Part shown: positions 8,308 through 16,018 of the stretch, piece after piece
How the letters are laid out: each line of letters starts with the position of its first letter
Numbering within the stretch: position 1 is the first letter of the stretch
Assembly: GCA_964546565.1 (NCBI GenBank)
Contig: CAZJKC010000026.1
Span: forward strand, 1-20,648
Direction of reading: 5' to 3'
Origin: CAG-826 sp964546565
GTDB taxonomy: Bacteria > Bacillota_I > Bacilli_A > RFN20 > CAG-826
Length of the DNA: 20,648 nt
Translations under genes and position numbers: made by a program
The notes under the pieces: model-generated
Told to the model about the DNA's origin: nothing
The model's input: the letters and a program-made list of their open reading frames with translations, nothing else
Databases searched by the model: none

Positions 8308-8384
8308 TGGGGCGATCTATCAGACTCGAACTGACGCATGTCTGGTTCACAGCCAGATGTGTTAACCCCTTCACCAAGATCGCC
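8308..8384 (-). tRNA. tRNA-His (GTG anticodon), 77 nt with encoded CCA
   Basis: The minus strand folds as a complete tRNA. The acceptor stem has eight pairs (GGCGATCT with AGATCGCC), including the extra G(-1):C73 pair that is diagnostic of tRNA-His. The anticodon stem TCTGG/CCAGA holds the loop CTGTGAA, anticodon GTG. The T arm has the loop TTCGAGT, and the D arm has GGTTAA. The 3' CCA is encoded at 8308-8310. It is flanked by its own promoter and terminator, so it is a single-gene unit and not a truncated attachment-site copy. Confidence 0.96.
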
Positions 8385-8396
8385 ATGTGCCTTATT

Positions 8397-8425
8397 ATTG
8401 TAACGGACTTTATAGCAAATGTAAA
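8397..8425 (-). promoter_or_regulatory. Promoter of tRNA-His
   Basis: On the minus strand TTTACA (8420-8425) and TACAAT (8397-8402) are exactly 17 nt apart. The start falls about seven bases further on, a few bases before the mature tRNA 5' end at 8384. Confidence 0.75.
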
Positions 8426-8539
8426 TACTTTTTTTATTTTTCTTTGTGCATATTATTCTGCTTCTTTTGCCATAATTTTTATTCCTTACGATATTTATTT
8501 GACATTAGATGATAATTGACAAAAATATGTAGATTTTAT

Positions 8540-8568
8540 TTGACATATATATGAAACAACACTATATT
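8540..8568 (+). promoter_or_regulatory. Strong promoter of the MarR-ABC operon
   Basis: TTGACA (8540-8545) is a perfect -35 and TATATT (8563-8568) a near-perfect -10, with a 17-nt spacer. Transcription would start at about 8575, precisely at the edge of the palindromic site at 8575-8599. Confidence 0.85.
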
Positions 8569-8574
8569 ATTATC

Positions 8575-8599
8575 TTGTTAACAATTAACAATGTTAACA
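8575..8599. promoter_or_regulatory. Double GTTAAC palindrome, candidate MarR operator
   Basis: TTGTTAACAA (8575-8584) is a perfect 10-nt palindrome, and TGTTAACA (8592-8599) is a second one with centres 16 nt apart. A third partial copy (TTAACAAT) lies between them. The site covers the predicted start point of the promoter and precedes the MarR gene. MarR proteins usually repress their own operon by binding such AT-rich palindromes, so this is probably the autoregulatory operator. Confidence 0.65.
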
Positions 8600-8618
8600 A
8601 TTTTAAATGGAGGGCTTT

Positions 8619-9080
8619 ATGAGTGATCAAGAATTAGCAGTAAGATTTCTCGATTCAATACGAAATTTAATGGGCGTTTTTCGCAGTACAATTAACAATG
8701 AATGTACGTTTAGTCCATTAGAAATGATGGTTGGTGTCATGCTTAGTGAATATGAAAATGAAGAGCATGAAAATCCTATTACCGCAAGCGAATTAGCGAA
8801 AAAGGTTAATATTGTTCCGCCATCATTAACGCGTGTTTTAAATAAAATGGAAAGTATGAGGATAATTCGAAGAAAAGTCCCAAAAGATAATCGGCGCGTT
8901 ATTTATATTGAATTGACTTCGAAGGGTAAGGAAGAGTTTTTGAAAGCGTCAAATGAGGCTATCGAAATGACATCATATTTGTTTGAAAAAATAGGTATGA
9001 ATAAAGCCATTGAATTGTTATCAATTGTTAATGATTTAAAGGAAGCTTTTCAAATTATTAAAGAAGAGGGAGGTTATTAA
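8619..9080 (+). CDS. MarR-family transcriptional regulator
   Basis: This 153-residue dimeric winged-helix regulator has its DNA-binding part at about residues 54-100. The recognition segment (ASELAKKVNIVPPSLTRVLN) is followed by the wing RKVPKDNRRVIYIELTSKG, with the Asp-x-Arg-Arg pattern typical of MarR proteins. An in-frame ATG exists at 8607, but GGAGGG at 8609-8614 overlaps it and is correctly spaced for the ATG at 8619, so I chose the later start. The stop is separated by one base from the ABC transporter start, so the two are co-transcribed. It probably represses the exporter until a ligand releases it from the palindromes at 8575-8599. Confidence 0.92.
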   Translation: MSDQELAVRFLDSIRNLMGVFRSTINNECTFSPLEMMVGVMLSEYENEEHENPITASELAKKVNIVPPSLTRVLNKMESMRIIRRKVPKDNRRVIYIELTSKGKEEFLKASNEAIEMTSYLFEKIGMNKAIELLSIVNDLKEAFQIIKEEGGY

Positions 9081-9081
9081 A

Positions 9082-11661
9082 ATGCTTGAATTAAGAAGAA
9101 TTAAAAAAGATTATATGGCGGGGGATATGAAAGTATCGGCTTTAAAAGATGTTAGTATTTCCTTTCGTAAAAATGAATTTGTCGCCATTTTAGGTCCATC
9201 CGGATGTGGAAAAACCACTTTATTAAATATTATTGGTGGATTAGATCATTATACAAGTGGTGATTTAATTATTAATGGTATATCAACGAGTAAATATAGT
9301 GATCAAGATTGGGATACGTATCGTAATCATGAAATAGGTTTTGTATTTCAGTCATATAATTTAATACCTCATTTAACGGTTTTAGGTAATGTAGAAATAG
9401 CGTTATCTTTATCAGGCGTATCGCGTTCTGAACGAAAGAAAATGGCCCTTGAAGCATTAAAAAAAGTCGGCTTAGAAGATCAACAAAAGAAATATCCTAA
9501 CCAAATGTCCGGTGGTCAAATGCAACGGGTCGCTATTGCAAGAGCAATTGTGAATAATCCTAATATTATTTTAGCAGATGAACCGACTGGAGCTCTTGAT
9601 ACGGAAACAAGCCTTCAAGTAATGGAAGTTCTTAAGGAAATAGCTAAGGATAAATTAGTTATTATGGTTACGCATAATCCTGATTTAGCGAATCAATATG
9701 CCACCCGGATTATTAAACTTTTAGATGGCAATATTATTGATGATAACGCTCCTTATTCTATCGATTCAAAAAAAGAAGTTCCGGACAATAAAAAAGCAAA
9801 AAGTAAGTCAAAGATGCCATTTTTTACTGCGGTATCGTTATCTTTAAAAAATCTTATGACCAAAAAAGGACGAACAGCTTTAGTAAGCTTTGCTGGCAGT
9901 ATTGGTATTATAGGTATTGCTTTAGTTCTATCGATTAGTAATGGCTTTACTAATTATATCGATGATATGCAAAATAACATGCTAAGTGGATATCCTGTTA
10001 CCATTAGTCAATATGCTGCTGATTATGACGCTATTGAAAGTATATCAACAGGGGAAAAACCGACTGATAATCGTTTTCCGGAAGATGATAATCTTTATAT
10101 TTATGATCCGACAACAACGTTAACGCAGGCTGTTCACTTAAATATGATTGATAAAGAATATACGGAATATGTACAAGAATTTTATAACGATGATTTATTA
10201 AAAGAAGAAGATGAACGTTTATTAAACGCTATTCAATTATCATATGCCTCATCTATGAATATTATTTCTAAACACAATGACGTTTATAACTTTGTGAGTA
10301 CCGAATCATCTACGAGTGGTTCTGTTCTTTCAATGTTTATGGGTTCAAGCACCAGTGTTTTCCAAGAAGCTCTCGATAATAGTAAATTTATTCAAAGTCA
10401 ATACGATGTAATTTATGGACAATATCCTCAAAATAAAAATGAAGTTGCGATTGTTGTTGACCAAAAAAATCGTATTTCTGTTAGTACTTTGTCTGCATTA
10501 GGTATCAATTACAAGGATAGCGAAGGTCAATCGGTGGAAAAAATTGCTTTTGAAGATCTAATTTATCAAGATGAAACAAAGCCAGGTGTTACTTTTAAAA
10601 TAATTTCCAATGATGATTATTATCTCCCTCAGTATAGTGGTACAGAACTCAGTTATTATCTTCCTGCTAAATATAATAATGATGTGACAAGTAATTTATC
10701 ATCTTTTTATAACTCCCTTTCCACGACTGATGATTTGACCTTACACATCGTTGGTGTTTTGCGTTTGAATGAAAGTGCACCACTAGAGTTATTCAATACT
10801 GGTATATTGTATTTACCGGAATTAACTGAAGAATATTTAAATACATGTCAGAACTCGTCGATTGCTAATAAGCAAAAGCAAGATAAGAATTATTTGTATG
10901 GTGATTACACTAGCTTTTATTCACAAATGAAAGACACGATTGATATGATGGGTGGTAATCAATATAAAATACCCACTACATTAATGAGAATAGCATATAG
11001 TCAATATGTGACTAGTGATTCAGAAGAATCCTCGACTATGCTTAATGATTATATTTATGAATCATCGTTACAAGCGATTGGGGCTAGTGAGGTACCAACT
11101 GCAATATATATATACCCAAAAAGTTTTAAAGCTAAGAGTGTATTAAATGAATATCTTGATGCCTGGAATGATAATCACAATTATCGAAAAATAATTTATA
11201 CTGATGCTGCGAGTGTTTTCTCTTCAACTATTGGTACAATGGTCGATATTATAAGTTATGTTTTAATTGCATTTTCCGCTATTTCGCTTGTTGTATCTTC
11301 TATCATGATTGCTATTTTAACTTATGTTTCGGTTGTTGAACGGACAAAAGAGATTGGCGTCTTAAGAGCTCTAGGAGCACGTAAAATAGATATATCTAGT
11401 GTTTTTAATGCTGAAACATTGTTAATAGGCTTTATGTCGGGATTATTTGGTACTGGGATAACATATTTATTATGTATTCCAATTAATTTAATTATTCGCG
11501 CATTAGCGGGACCAACTTTATCAATGAATTTAGCGGTCTTTAATCCAAGTCATGCTTTAATTTTGTTATTGATTAGTGTTATATTAACAATGCTCAGTGG
11601 ATTTATTCCTTCTATTATGGCGGCTAAAAAAGATCCAGTTGAAGCGTTAAGATCGGAGTGA
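9082..11661 (+). CDS. ABC transporter, fused ATPase and FtsX-type permease
   Basis: This 859-residue protein is built like MacB-type exporters. The N-terminal ATPase has Walker A GPSGCGKTT at about residue 38, the signature MSGGQ at 142, Walker B and DEPTGALD at 166-173, and an H-loop in MVTHNPD. A basic linker follows, then one membrane helix at about 265-287 and a large extracytoplasmic domain at about 290-710. The C-terminal FtsX domain has three helices (about 717-859), including the conserved RTKEIGVLRALGA segment before the second. MacB relatives move peptides, antibiotics or lipoproteins out of the membrane by mechanotransmission. In Firmicutes they often give antimicrobial-peptide resistance. 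The MarR partner suggests inducible export of a toxic compound. The RBS is GAGGGAGG inside the MarR gene end, and the stop is TGA. Confidence 0.93.
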   Translation: MLELRRIKKDYMAGDMKVSALKDVSISFRKNEFVAILGPSGCGKTTLLNIIGGLDHYTSGDLIINGISTSKYSDQDWDTYRNHEIGFVFQSYNLIPHLTVLGNVEIALSLSGVSRSERKKMALEALKKVGLEDQQKKYPNQMSGGQMQRVAIARAIVNNPNIILADEPTGALDTETSLQVMEVLKEIAKDKLVIMVTHNPDLANQYATRIIKLLDGNIIDDNAPYSIDSKKEVPDNKKAKSKSKMPFFTAVSLSLKNLMTKKGRTALVSFAGSIGIIGIALVLSISNGFTNYIDDMQNNMLSGYPVTISQYAADYDAIESISTGEKPTDNRFPEDDNLYIYDPTTTLTQAVHLNMIDKEYTEYVQEFYNDDLLKEEDERLLNAIQLSYASSMNIISKHNDVYNFVSTESSTSGSVLSMFMGSSTSVFQEALDNSKFIQSQYDVIYGQYPQNKNEVAIVVDQKNRISVSTLSALGINYKDSEGQSVEKIAFEDLIYQDETKPGVTFKIISNDDYYLPQYSGTELSYYLPAKYNNDVTSNLSSFYNSLSTTDDLTLHIVGVLRLNESAPLELFNTGILYLPELTEEYLNTCQNSSIANKQKQDKNYLYGDYTSFYSQMKDTIDMMGGNQYKIPTTLMRIAYSQYVTSDSEESSTMLNDYIYESSLQAIGASEVPTAIYIYPKSFKAKSVLNEYLDAWNDNHNYRKIIYTDAASVFSSTIGTMVDIISYVLIAFSAISLVVSSIMIAILTYVSVVERTKEIGVLRALGARKIDISSVFNAETLLIGFMSGLFGTGITYLLCIPINLIIRALAGPTLSMNLAVFNPSHALILLLISVILTMLSGFIPSIMAAKKDPVEALRSE

Positions 11662-11668
11662 TTTATGT

Positions 11669-12328
11669 ATGTATAAAGCGATTATTTTTGATTTGGATGG
11701 TACTTTGTTAAACACTATTGATGATATATGTGATTCCTTAAATATCGCTCTTATGGAAAATGGCTTTCCACCTTATAATGTTGAAGAAACCAAGGCTTTT
11801 GTTGGTAGCGGGGTGCGCATTATGGTGGAAAGAGCTTTAAATGGTATTGAACATCAAAAAGAGGATGAAATTAATGTATTAAATGGCTATTTGCGTGAAT
11901 ATACAAAAAGACAAGCTATCAAAACAAAGCCTTATAATGGTGTGATTGATGTAATCAAAGAATTAAAAAGTAGAGGCATAATGATAGGCTTGTTATCAAA
12001 TAAGCCCCACGAAGATACTTTAAAAGTTGTTTATAATTATTTCGGTTTAGAGTTATTTGATGTTGTTTTAGGACAACGAGAGGGGGTACCTATTAAACCC
12101 CATCCAGATGCTCTATTTGAAATTATTAATAACTTTAAACTAGATAAAAAGGAATGCCTATTTGTTGGTGATTCGGATGTTGATATGCAAACAGCTATTA
12201 ATGCCGCTATTGATAAAGTTGCGGTATTATGGGGCTTCAGAACAAGAGAAATAATTGAGAAGTATCATCCTAATTATATTATTGGCTATCCGTTTGAGCT
12301 TATAAAAATTGTTGAAGAAGTGAGATAA
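11669..12328 (+). CDS. HAD-superfamily phosphatase, phosphoglycolate-phosphatase-like
   Basis: This 219-residue cytoplasmic enzyme has all four HAD motifs. Motif I is FDLDGT with nucleophile Asp8 and acid Asp10. Motif II is LLSN with Ser110. The Lys143 of motif III lies in PIKPHP, and motif IV is VGDSDVD with Asp168 and Asp172. The alpha-helical cap between motifs I and II and the overall length match the Gph/PGP subgroup, which removes phosphate from phosphoglycolate or other small phosphomonoesters; true substrate is unproven. The start is seven bases after the ABC stop. The RBS (GGAG) lies at the end of that gene, so it is the third gene of the MarR operon. Its link to export is unclear. 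Confidence 0.9.
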   Translation: MYKAIIFDLDGTLLNTIDDICDSLNIALMENGFPPYNVEETKAFVGSGVRIMVERALNGIEHQKEDEINVLNGYLREYTKRQAIKTKPYNGVIDVIKELKSRGIMIGLLSNKPHEDTLKVVYNYFGLELFDVVLGQREGVPIKPHPDALFEIINNFKLDKKECLFVGDSDVDMQTAINAAIDKVAVLWGFRTREIIEKYHPNYIIGYPFELIKIVEEVR

Positions 12329-12344
12329 TCTCATTTCTTTTTTT
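12315..12344 (+). terminator. Terminator overlapping the HAD stop codon
   Basis: AAGAAGTGAGA (12315-12325) pairs with TCTCATTTCTT (12329-12339), giving 11 bp with one G-U pair. The loop is the stop codon TAA itself, and a T run follows to 12344. The last codons of the gene form the left arm. Confidence 0.75.
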
Positions 12345-12358
12345 GTAAACATGATGTG

Positions 12359-12416
12359 TTTTATTGTGAAAATATTGCTTTGCTATGTTAAAAGTCCTTT
12401 CAATGAGCGTTAAAAT
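12359..12416 (+). repeat. 58-nt direct repeat, copy A
   Basis: This sequence matches 14131-14188 at 53 of 58 positions by eye, without gaps. It begins with TTTTATTGTGAAAATATTGC and ends with CAATGAGCGTTAAAAT. In copy B the same stretch is a clear promoter. Here the -35 is TTAAAA instead of TTGACA, so this copy is probably a weak or dead promoter. No convincing plus-strand gene follows it. Confidence 0.9.
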
Positions 12417-12540
12417 CTCGTCTTTCACAATTAGATCCGTAAAAACGAAAAATACCACGTTAAAGGTTGGTTCTCATAAGGATATTAAGCTAAATCTAAG
12501 TGCAAATGTCGTCGTTATTCAAAAATTGCATCACATAAAT

Positions 12541-12578
12541 AAAGAAAAACGATTCTTACATTTGGACAAGAATCGTTT
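12541..12578 (-). terminator. Terminator of the DUF4143 ATPase gene
   Basis: AAACGATTCTT (12547-12557) pairs perfectly over 11 bp with AAGAATCGTTT (12568-12578) around a 10-nt loop. Read on the minus strand it is followed by TTTTTCTTT. It begins eight bases after the stop of the minus-strand gene. Confidence 0.85.
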
Positions 12579-12585
12579 CTCTCAA

Positions 12586-13785
12586 TTATTCATTTAAAAG
12601 AAATTTGATAATGTTACAATGCTTAATTCCGTTACGGGAGAAGTCGGGGACGTCGCTTGAAATGACATACTTAGGATAATTATCCTTGATTCGTTCAAGA
12701 TTGCCAAATTCTTGCTCTATGGTTTCGGGGGTAGCGAGAACATAGCATACCTGAATGTATATAATATCAGCGCCCTTATATGCAACGAAATCTATCTCAT
12801 AATCGTCTGTTTTACCGACCTTAACGTCATATCCGCGATATAATAGCTCGAGGTAAACGATGTTCTCATAAAGCTTATTATAGTCAATTTTTTCACTTGC
12901 CTTCACACAGTTACGAAGCCCTAAATCTACCGTATAATATTTCTCGTAAGTCGTGAGCAACTTCTTGCCCTTGATATCGTACCTTTGAGCGCTATAAACA
13001 ACCATTGCTTTTTTGATACAATCAATGTACGAAATAACTGTTTCAACAGTAGTATTAATGCCTTCTGCTTTCAAGGCGGCAACGATAGAACGCGCAGAAA
13101 AAGGATTTGCAATATTGTCCATTAAGAAAGCAAGGATCATATTTAAAAGTCCCGTATTCTTGATATTGTTTCGCGCAATAATATCCTTTACCACTATTGC
13201 ATCATAAGTGTCGGAGAGATATGGCTCAAGCGAGATGTCTTCAAGAGAAAAACGCATAGGTAATCCCCCGTAACGCAAATAATCTAAAAAAAGGGCCTCG
13301 TCGGAAAGGTATTTACCACTTTGCTTCTGTATTGCCTTTGCTTCCGATAATGTAAATGGATAAACGTGAATTTGAATATACCGACCGGCAATTAGCGTTG
13401 CAAGCTCGCCCGATAGCAGTTTTGAGTTAGAACCGGTAATATAAATATCGCAATCCACATCAACGAGTAGTGAGGAAACGACTTCCTCCCACTTGCTAAC
13501 AACCTGTATCTCGTCAAGGAAAATATATGCTTTTCCCTCGGTGGTTTCACATATAGAAAGTAGATGTTCGTACAGTACATCGCCATCCGTATACTTTTTG
13601 TTCTTTTTGGATTCAAGACTTATATTAATGATATTGTTTTCTGAAATGCCTCTTTTTAAAAGCTGATCTTGGATTTGAGAAAGAAGAACAGTCTTGCCTG
13701 AACGACGAACGCCTGTGAGAACTTTGATTAATTTTTTATCAATAAGCGGAATGATTTGGTCAAGATAAACTTGTCTTATAATCAT
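12586..13785 (-). CDS. AAA-type ATPase with C-terminal DUF4143 domain
   Basis: This 399-residue protein has Walker A GVRRSGKT at residues 25-32 and Walker B IFLDEIQ with Asp91-Glu92. A sensor-like TGSNSKLLSGE follows, then the signature LRYGGLP with YDAIVVKDI. The C-terminal part, with YEIDFVAYKG and YIQVCY, resembles a PD-(D/E)xK nuclease fold but has Gln-Val-Cys where an active E-x-K would be, so catalysis is doubtful. These ATPases are widespread, often in many copies per genome, and their role is unresolved. I chose the ATG at 13785, with GGAGG seven bases upstream; the ATG at 13827 lies inside the promoter. Sampled 60-base lines of the gene hold about 32-52% G+C, against about 27% in a sampled line of a neighbour, which suggests horizontal transfer. 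It has its own promoter and terminator and points against both neighbours. Confidence 0.92.
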   Translation of the reverse strand: MIIRQVYLDQIIPLIDKKLIKVLTGVRRSGKTVLLSQIQDQLLKRGISENNIINISLESKKNKKYTDGDVLYEHLLSICETTEGKAYIFLDEIQVVSKWEEVVSSLLVDVDCDIYITGSNSKLLSGELATLIAGRYIQIHVYPFTLSEAKAIQKQSGKYLSDEALFLDYLRYGGLPMRFSLEDISLEPYLSDTYDAIVVKDIIARNNIKNTGLLNMILAFLMDNIANPFSARSIVAALKAEGINTTVETVISYIDCIKKAMVVYSAQRYDIKGKKLLTTYEKYYTVDLGLRNCVKASEKIDYNKLYENIVYLELLYRGYDVKVGKTDDYEIDFVAYKGADIIYIQVCYVLATPETIEQEFGNLERIKDNYPKYVISSDVPDFSRNGIKHCNIIKFLLNE

Positions 13786-13815
13786 AAAATCGCCTCCATT
13801 TAATATTTTATACAT

Positions 13816-13844
13816 TTTATAGCACACAAAAATGGTAATGTCAA
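13816..13844 (-). promoter_or_regulatory. Promoter of the DUF4143 ATPase gene
   Basis: On the minus strand TTGACA (13839-13844) and TATAAA (13816-13821) are exactly 17 nt apart. The start would be near 13809, 24 bases before the chosen ATG. TGACATT occurs twice around the -35. Confidence 0.82.
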
Positions 13845-14130
13845 AAAAATGTCAGTCCTAAAACCGACAAAATCCATTTTTTAATAATGATTTCCTAATC
13901 ATTTAATAATTAATTAGTATAAGATTTTAAAAAAATAAAACATAATAACTTTCCCAAATTACAACACATGTAACACTAGTTATTACATAACAATAAAAAA
14001 TATATTTTTAATAAGTTTACATATATTTTATATATGTAATTTCTCAAAAAAATCAAATCATCCCAAATTTATAATGTTACAAATTTTAAAGATGGGTATT
14101 TTTATCTAAAAGGATTTTACAAAATCCATG
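13845..14130. other. Gene-free, very AT-rich intergenic stretch
   Basis: No gene was seen. It contains a 9-bp inverted repeat, TTACATATA with TATATGTAA (14017-14039), and the motif AACTTTCCCAAATT near 13950, which recurs at about 20469. A small hairpin (GGATTT with AAATCC, about 14112-14127) lies just before repeat copy B. Confidence 0.5.
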
Positions 14131-14188
14131 TTTTATCGTGAAAATATTGCTTTGTCATGTTGACAGTCCTTTCAATGAGCGTTAAAAT
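14131..14188 (+). repeat. 58-nt direct repeat, copy B
   Basis: This is the second copy of the sequence at 12359-12416, with five mismatches and no gaps. It ends exactly at the -10 box of the promoter for the glucan-binding lipoprotein. The 17-nt spacer and the -10 are fully conserved between copies, while two of the five differences fall in the -35. Confidence 0.9.
14160..14188 (+). promoter_or_regulatory. Promoter of the glucan-utilisation operon
   Basis: TTGACA (14160-14165) and TAAAAT (14183-14188) are 17 nt apart, about 37 nt upstream of the ATG at 14225. The 18-nt stretch TTTCAATGAGCGTTAAAA, covering spacer and -10, has imperfect dyad symmetry and could be an operator. Confidence 0.82.
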
Positions 14189-14224
14189 TAATGTAGTTAT
14201 TTTTCAAAGGAGGAAAATTTACAT

Positions 14225-15961
14225 ATGAAAAATAAGAAAGGACTCTTAGTATGTACGTTGGGTTTAATGCTAAGTGTCGGAGTTCTTACTGGTTGTGGTG
14301 GAAATAAAGATAATAATTCCAACAATCAAAATAGCTCAACAGTTAACAACTCAACTCATACTGTGACATTCTATCGTGGTAATGAATTATTACATTCAGA
14401 AACGGTAAACCATGGTGAAAAATGTCCAGTATATACACCTGCTGAACGTGAAGGATATACTTTCCAAGGTTGGTATGAAACTCGTAACCATTCAGGTGAA
14501 GCATTTAGTTTTGATACCCTTATCGAAAGTGATTATGAACTTTATGCATGGTACAAAGAAAACTTTAAACAAACTGAAGATAAGTACTATGTTGTAGGTT
14601 CTATGTTCAATGATGGCGCCGGTGCTTGGGATGGTACAGCTGCTTATGAAAGCTGGAAAGATCGTGACATGACCTATGTTGAATCAGAAGTTTTAAATAG
14701 CCGTAATGTCTTTACTTATACTTTTGATGCACCAGCCAGTGATAAATGGCGTTGTATTAAAGCTATAAAAGGTGAAGATGGTACTTATGTTTCTGAAGGA
14801 TGGACCGATAATTATGGATATACCATCATTAGTAGCATTACTGGTCCAGAAGGCGAAGAATTAGCTAAAGACGAATATGTTAAACAAGGTGAAGGTGGTG
14901 GCGAAACCGGTAATATCATTATGCTTATTGGTGGTAACCTTACTATTACCTTAGATGTTACAGACGCTACAGCATGCACATTAGAACTTAAATACAATTC
15001 AATTTTTGCTGCTGAAGGAATTTCTAACGTCAGTGCAATTGGTACATTCAATAACTGGAGTGAATCAGACAATAGTGAAATTGAATTTACTAAAGAAGGC
15101 GAAACAAGTGTTTGGTCAGCTGATATTGATTTTGCAGCCGATACTCAATTCAAAGTTCGTGTCAACCACAAATGGGGAACTTCATATGGTTATTATAATT
15201 TAGGTACTTATCCAACAGACGCCATTAGCGGTTCAGTGAATGCTGATACTGGTGAATATGATGGTAATATTTTAGTCCTCAAAGCTGGTAACTATCATGT
15301 TGAATTCGATACCGAAACTGAAAAGATCAACATTTCTCTTAATGGTGATTCAAATCCAACAACAACTGTTAATCCTTTAAAAGCTGTTTACGATGCCTCT
15401 GTTGGTGATGAAGTTGAATTTGATGCTATCTATTTAAAAACCGATGGTGCTTATAATTATTTCGCTAATGGCGATATGGGCATTACCGTTTATAAATATG
15501 GTTTAACTCTTCCTGCCGGTACTATGGCAGGCGATCCTCTTCATGTTAAAGGAACAGTCTCTCTTTATAAAGGATTAATTCAAGTTGCTCCTACTGAAGT
15601 TACGGAAGCTGAAGACTATGTCGAATATAATAGCAACATGGTTTATAATGGTGAAGCTTTAACCAAATATGATTTATCAAAATATGTTAAAGTAACTGGC
15701 GTTGTTAAAACTGCTTATACATATACATCTGGTCAAAATGGCTCAGGTGTAATTACTGTTGGAAGTGGTGATAATGCTGTCGATTTAACAGTTTATATCA
15801 AAAAAGATGCTAATCTTGCTTATGAAGATTTACAAACAGCATTAACTGTTGGATCAACTGTTACATTAGCTGGATATATTTCTATTTTTGATAGCGCATC
15901 AACAGTTGATTATGCTACTTCAACAGGTTATCAACTTGTTTTCCCAATTGTTATTGCTTAG
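14225..15961 (+). CDS. Secreted lipoprotein with InlB-type repeat and glucan-binding-like domains
   Basis: This 578-residue surface lipoprotein has lipobox LTGC (Cys24) and an Asn/Ser linker. An InlB_B (Listeria-Bacteroides type) repeat follows at about 45-111, with the pattern HTVTFYRGNE...GYTFQGWYE. Next comes a region at about 115-235 (KYYVVGSMFNDGAGAWDG) and a domain at about 236-375 with IGTFNNW, then FKVRVNHKWG. These resemble the Trp-rich starch-binding modules of SusE/SusF and CBM20/48-type proteins. Two C-terminal segments at about 385-490 and 495-578 look like OB-fold strands (VKGTVSLYKG, VTGVVKTAYTY). It probably holds starch or maltodextrins at the surface for the pullulanase encoded next. 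This assignment rests on motif resemblance and on the neighbour. The RBS is AAAGGAGG. Confidence 0.85.
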   Translation: MKNKKGLLVCTLGLMLSVGVLTGCGGNKDNNSNNQNSSTVNNSTHTVTFYRGNELLHSETVNHGEKCPVYTPAEREGYTFQGWYETRNHSGEAFSFDTLIESDYELYAWYKENFKQTEDKYYVVGSMFNDGAGAWDGTAAYESWKDRDMTYVESEVLNSRNVFTYTFDAPASDKWRCIKAIKGEDGTYVSEGWTDNYGYTIISSITGPEGEELAKDEYVKQGEGGGETGNIIMLIGGNLTITLDVTDATACTLELKYNSIFAAEGISNVSAIGTFNNWSESDNSEIEFTKEGETSVWSADIDFAADTQFKVRVNHKWGTSYGYYNLGTYPTDAISGSVNADTGEYDGNILVLKAGNYHVEFDTETEKINISLNGDSNPTTTVNPLKAVYDASVGDEVEFDAIYLKTDGAYNYFANGDMGITVYKYGLTLPAGTMAGDPLHVKGTVSLYKGLIQVAPTEVTEAEDYVEYNSNMVYNGEALTKYDLSKYVKVTGVVKTAYTYTSGQNGSGVITVGSGDNAVDLTVYIKKDANLAYEDLQTALTVGSTVTLAGYISIFDSASTVDYATSTGYQLVFPIVIA

Positions 15962-15981
15962 TATTAAATAGTTTAATTTAA

Positions 15982-16018
15982 GGACCATAATCTAATTGCG
16001 GTTATGGCCCTTTTTCTT
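15982..16018 (+). terminator. Terminator between the lipoprotein and pullulanase genes
   Basis: CCATAATC pairs with GGTTATGG (8 bp, one T-G pair) around a TAATTGC loop. The stem is extended by GG/CC past one mismatch and followed by TTTTTCTT. The pullulanase RBS starts a few bases later with no promoter visible between. It probably lowers, rather than blocks, expression of the downstream gene. Confidence 0.75.

Noticed and set aside
8308..8384. tRNA-His as an attachment site of an integrated element
   Set aside because: No integrase and no second copy of the tRNA 3' end were seen in the window.
8607..8618. Earlier in-frame ATG for the MarR gene
   Set aside because: The ribosome site GGAGGG overlaps this codon and is correctly spaced only for the ATG at 8619.
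12385..12597. 70-codon plus-strand reading frame after repeat copy A
   Set aside because: It starts inside the repeat, has no ribosome site, and its 3' part is the terminator hairpin of the opposite gene. It is probably non-coding, although it could hold a decayed gene.
13786..13827. Earlier in-frame ATG for the DUF4143 ATPase
   Set aside because: It lies within the -10 and spacer of the gene's own promoter, upstream of the predicted transcription start, and has no ribosome site.
12359..14188. CRISPR array or integron-type repeat array
   Set aside because: There are only two repeat copies, ~1.8 kb apart, with no regular spacers and no integrase gene.
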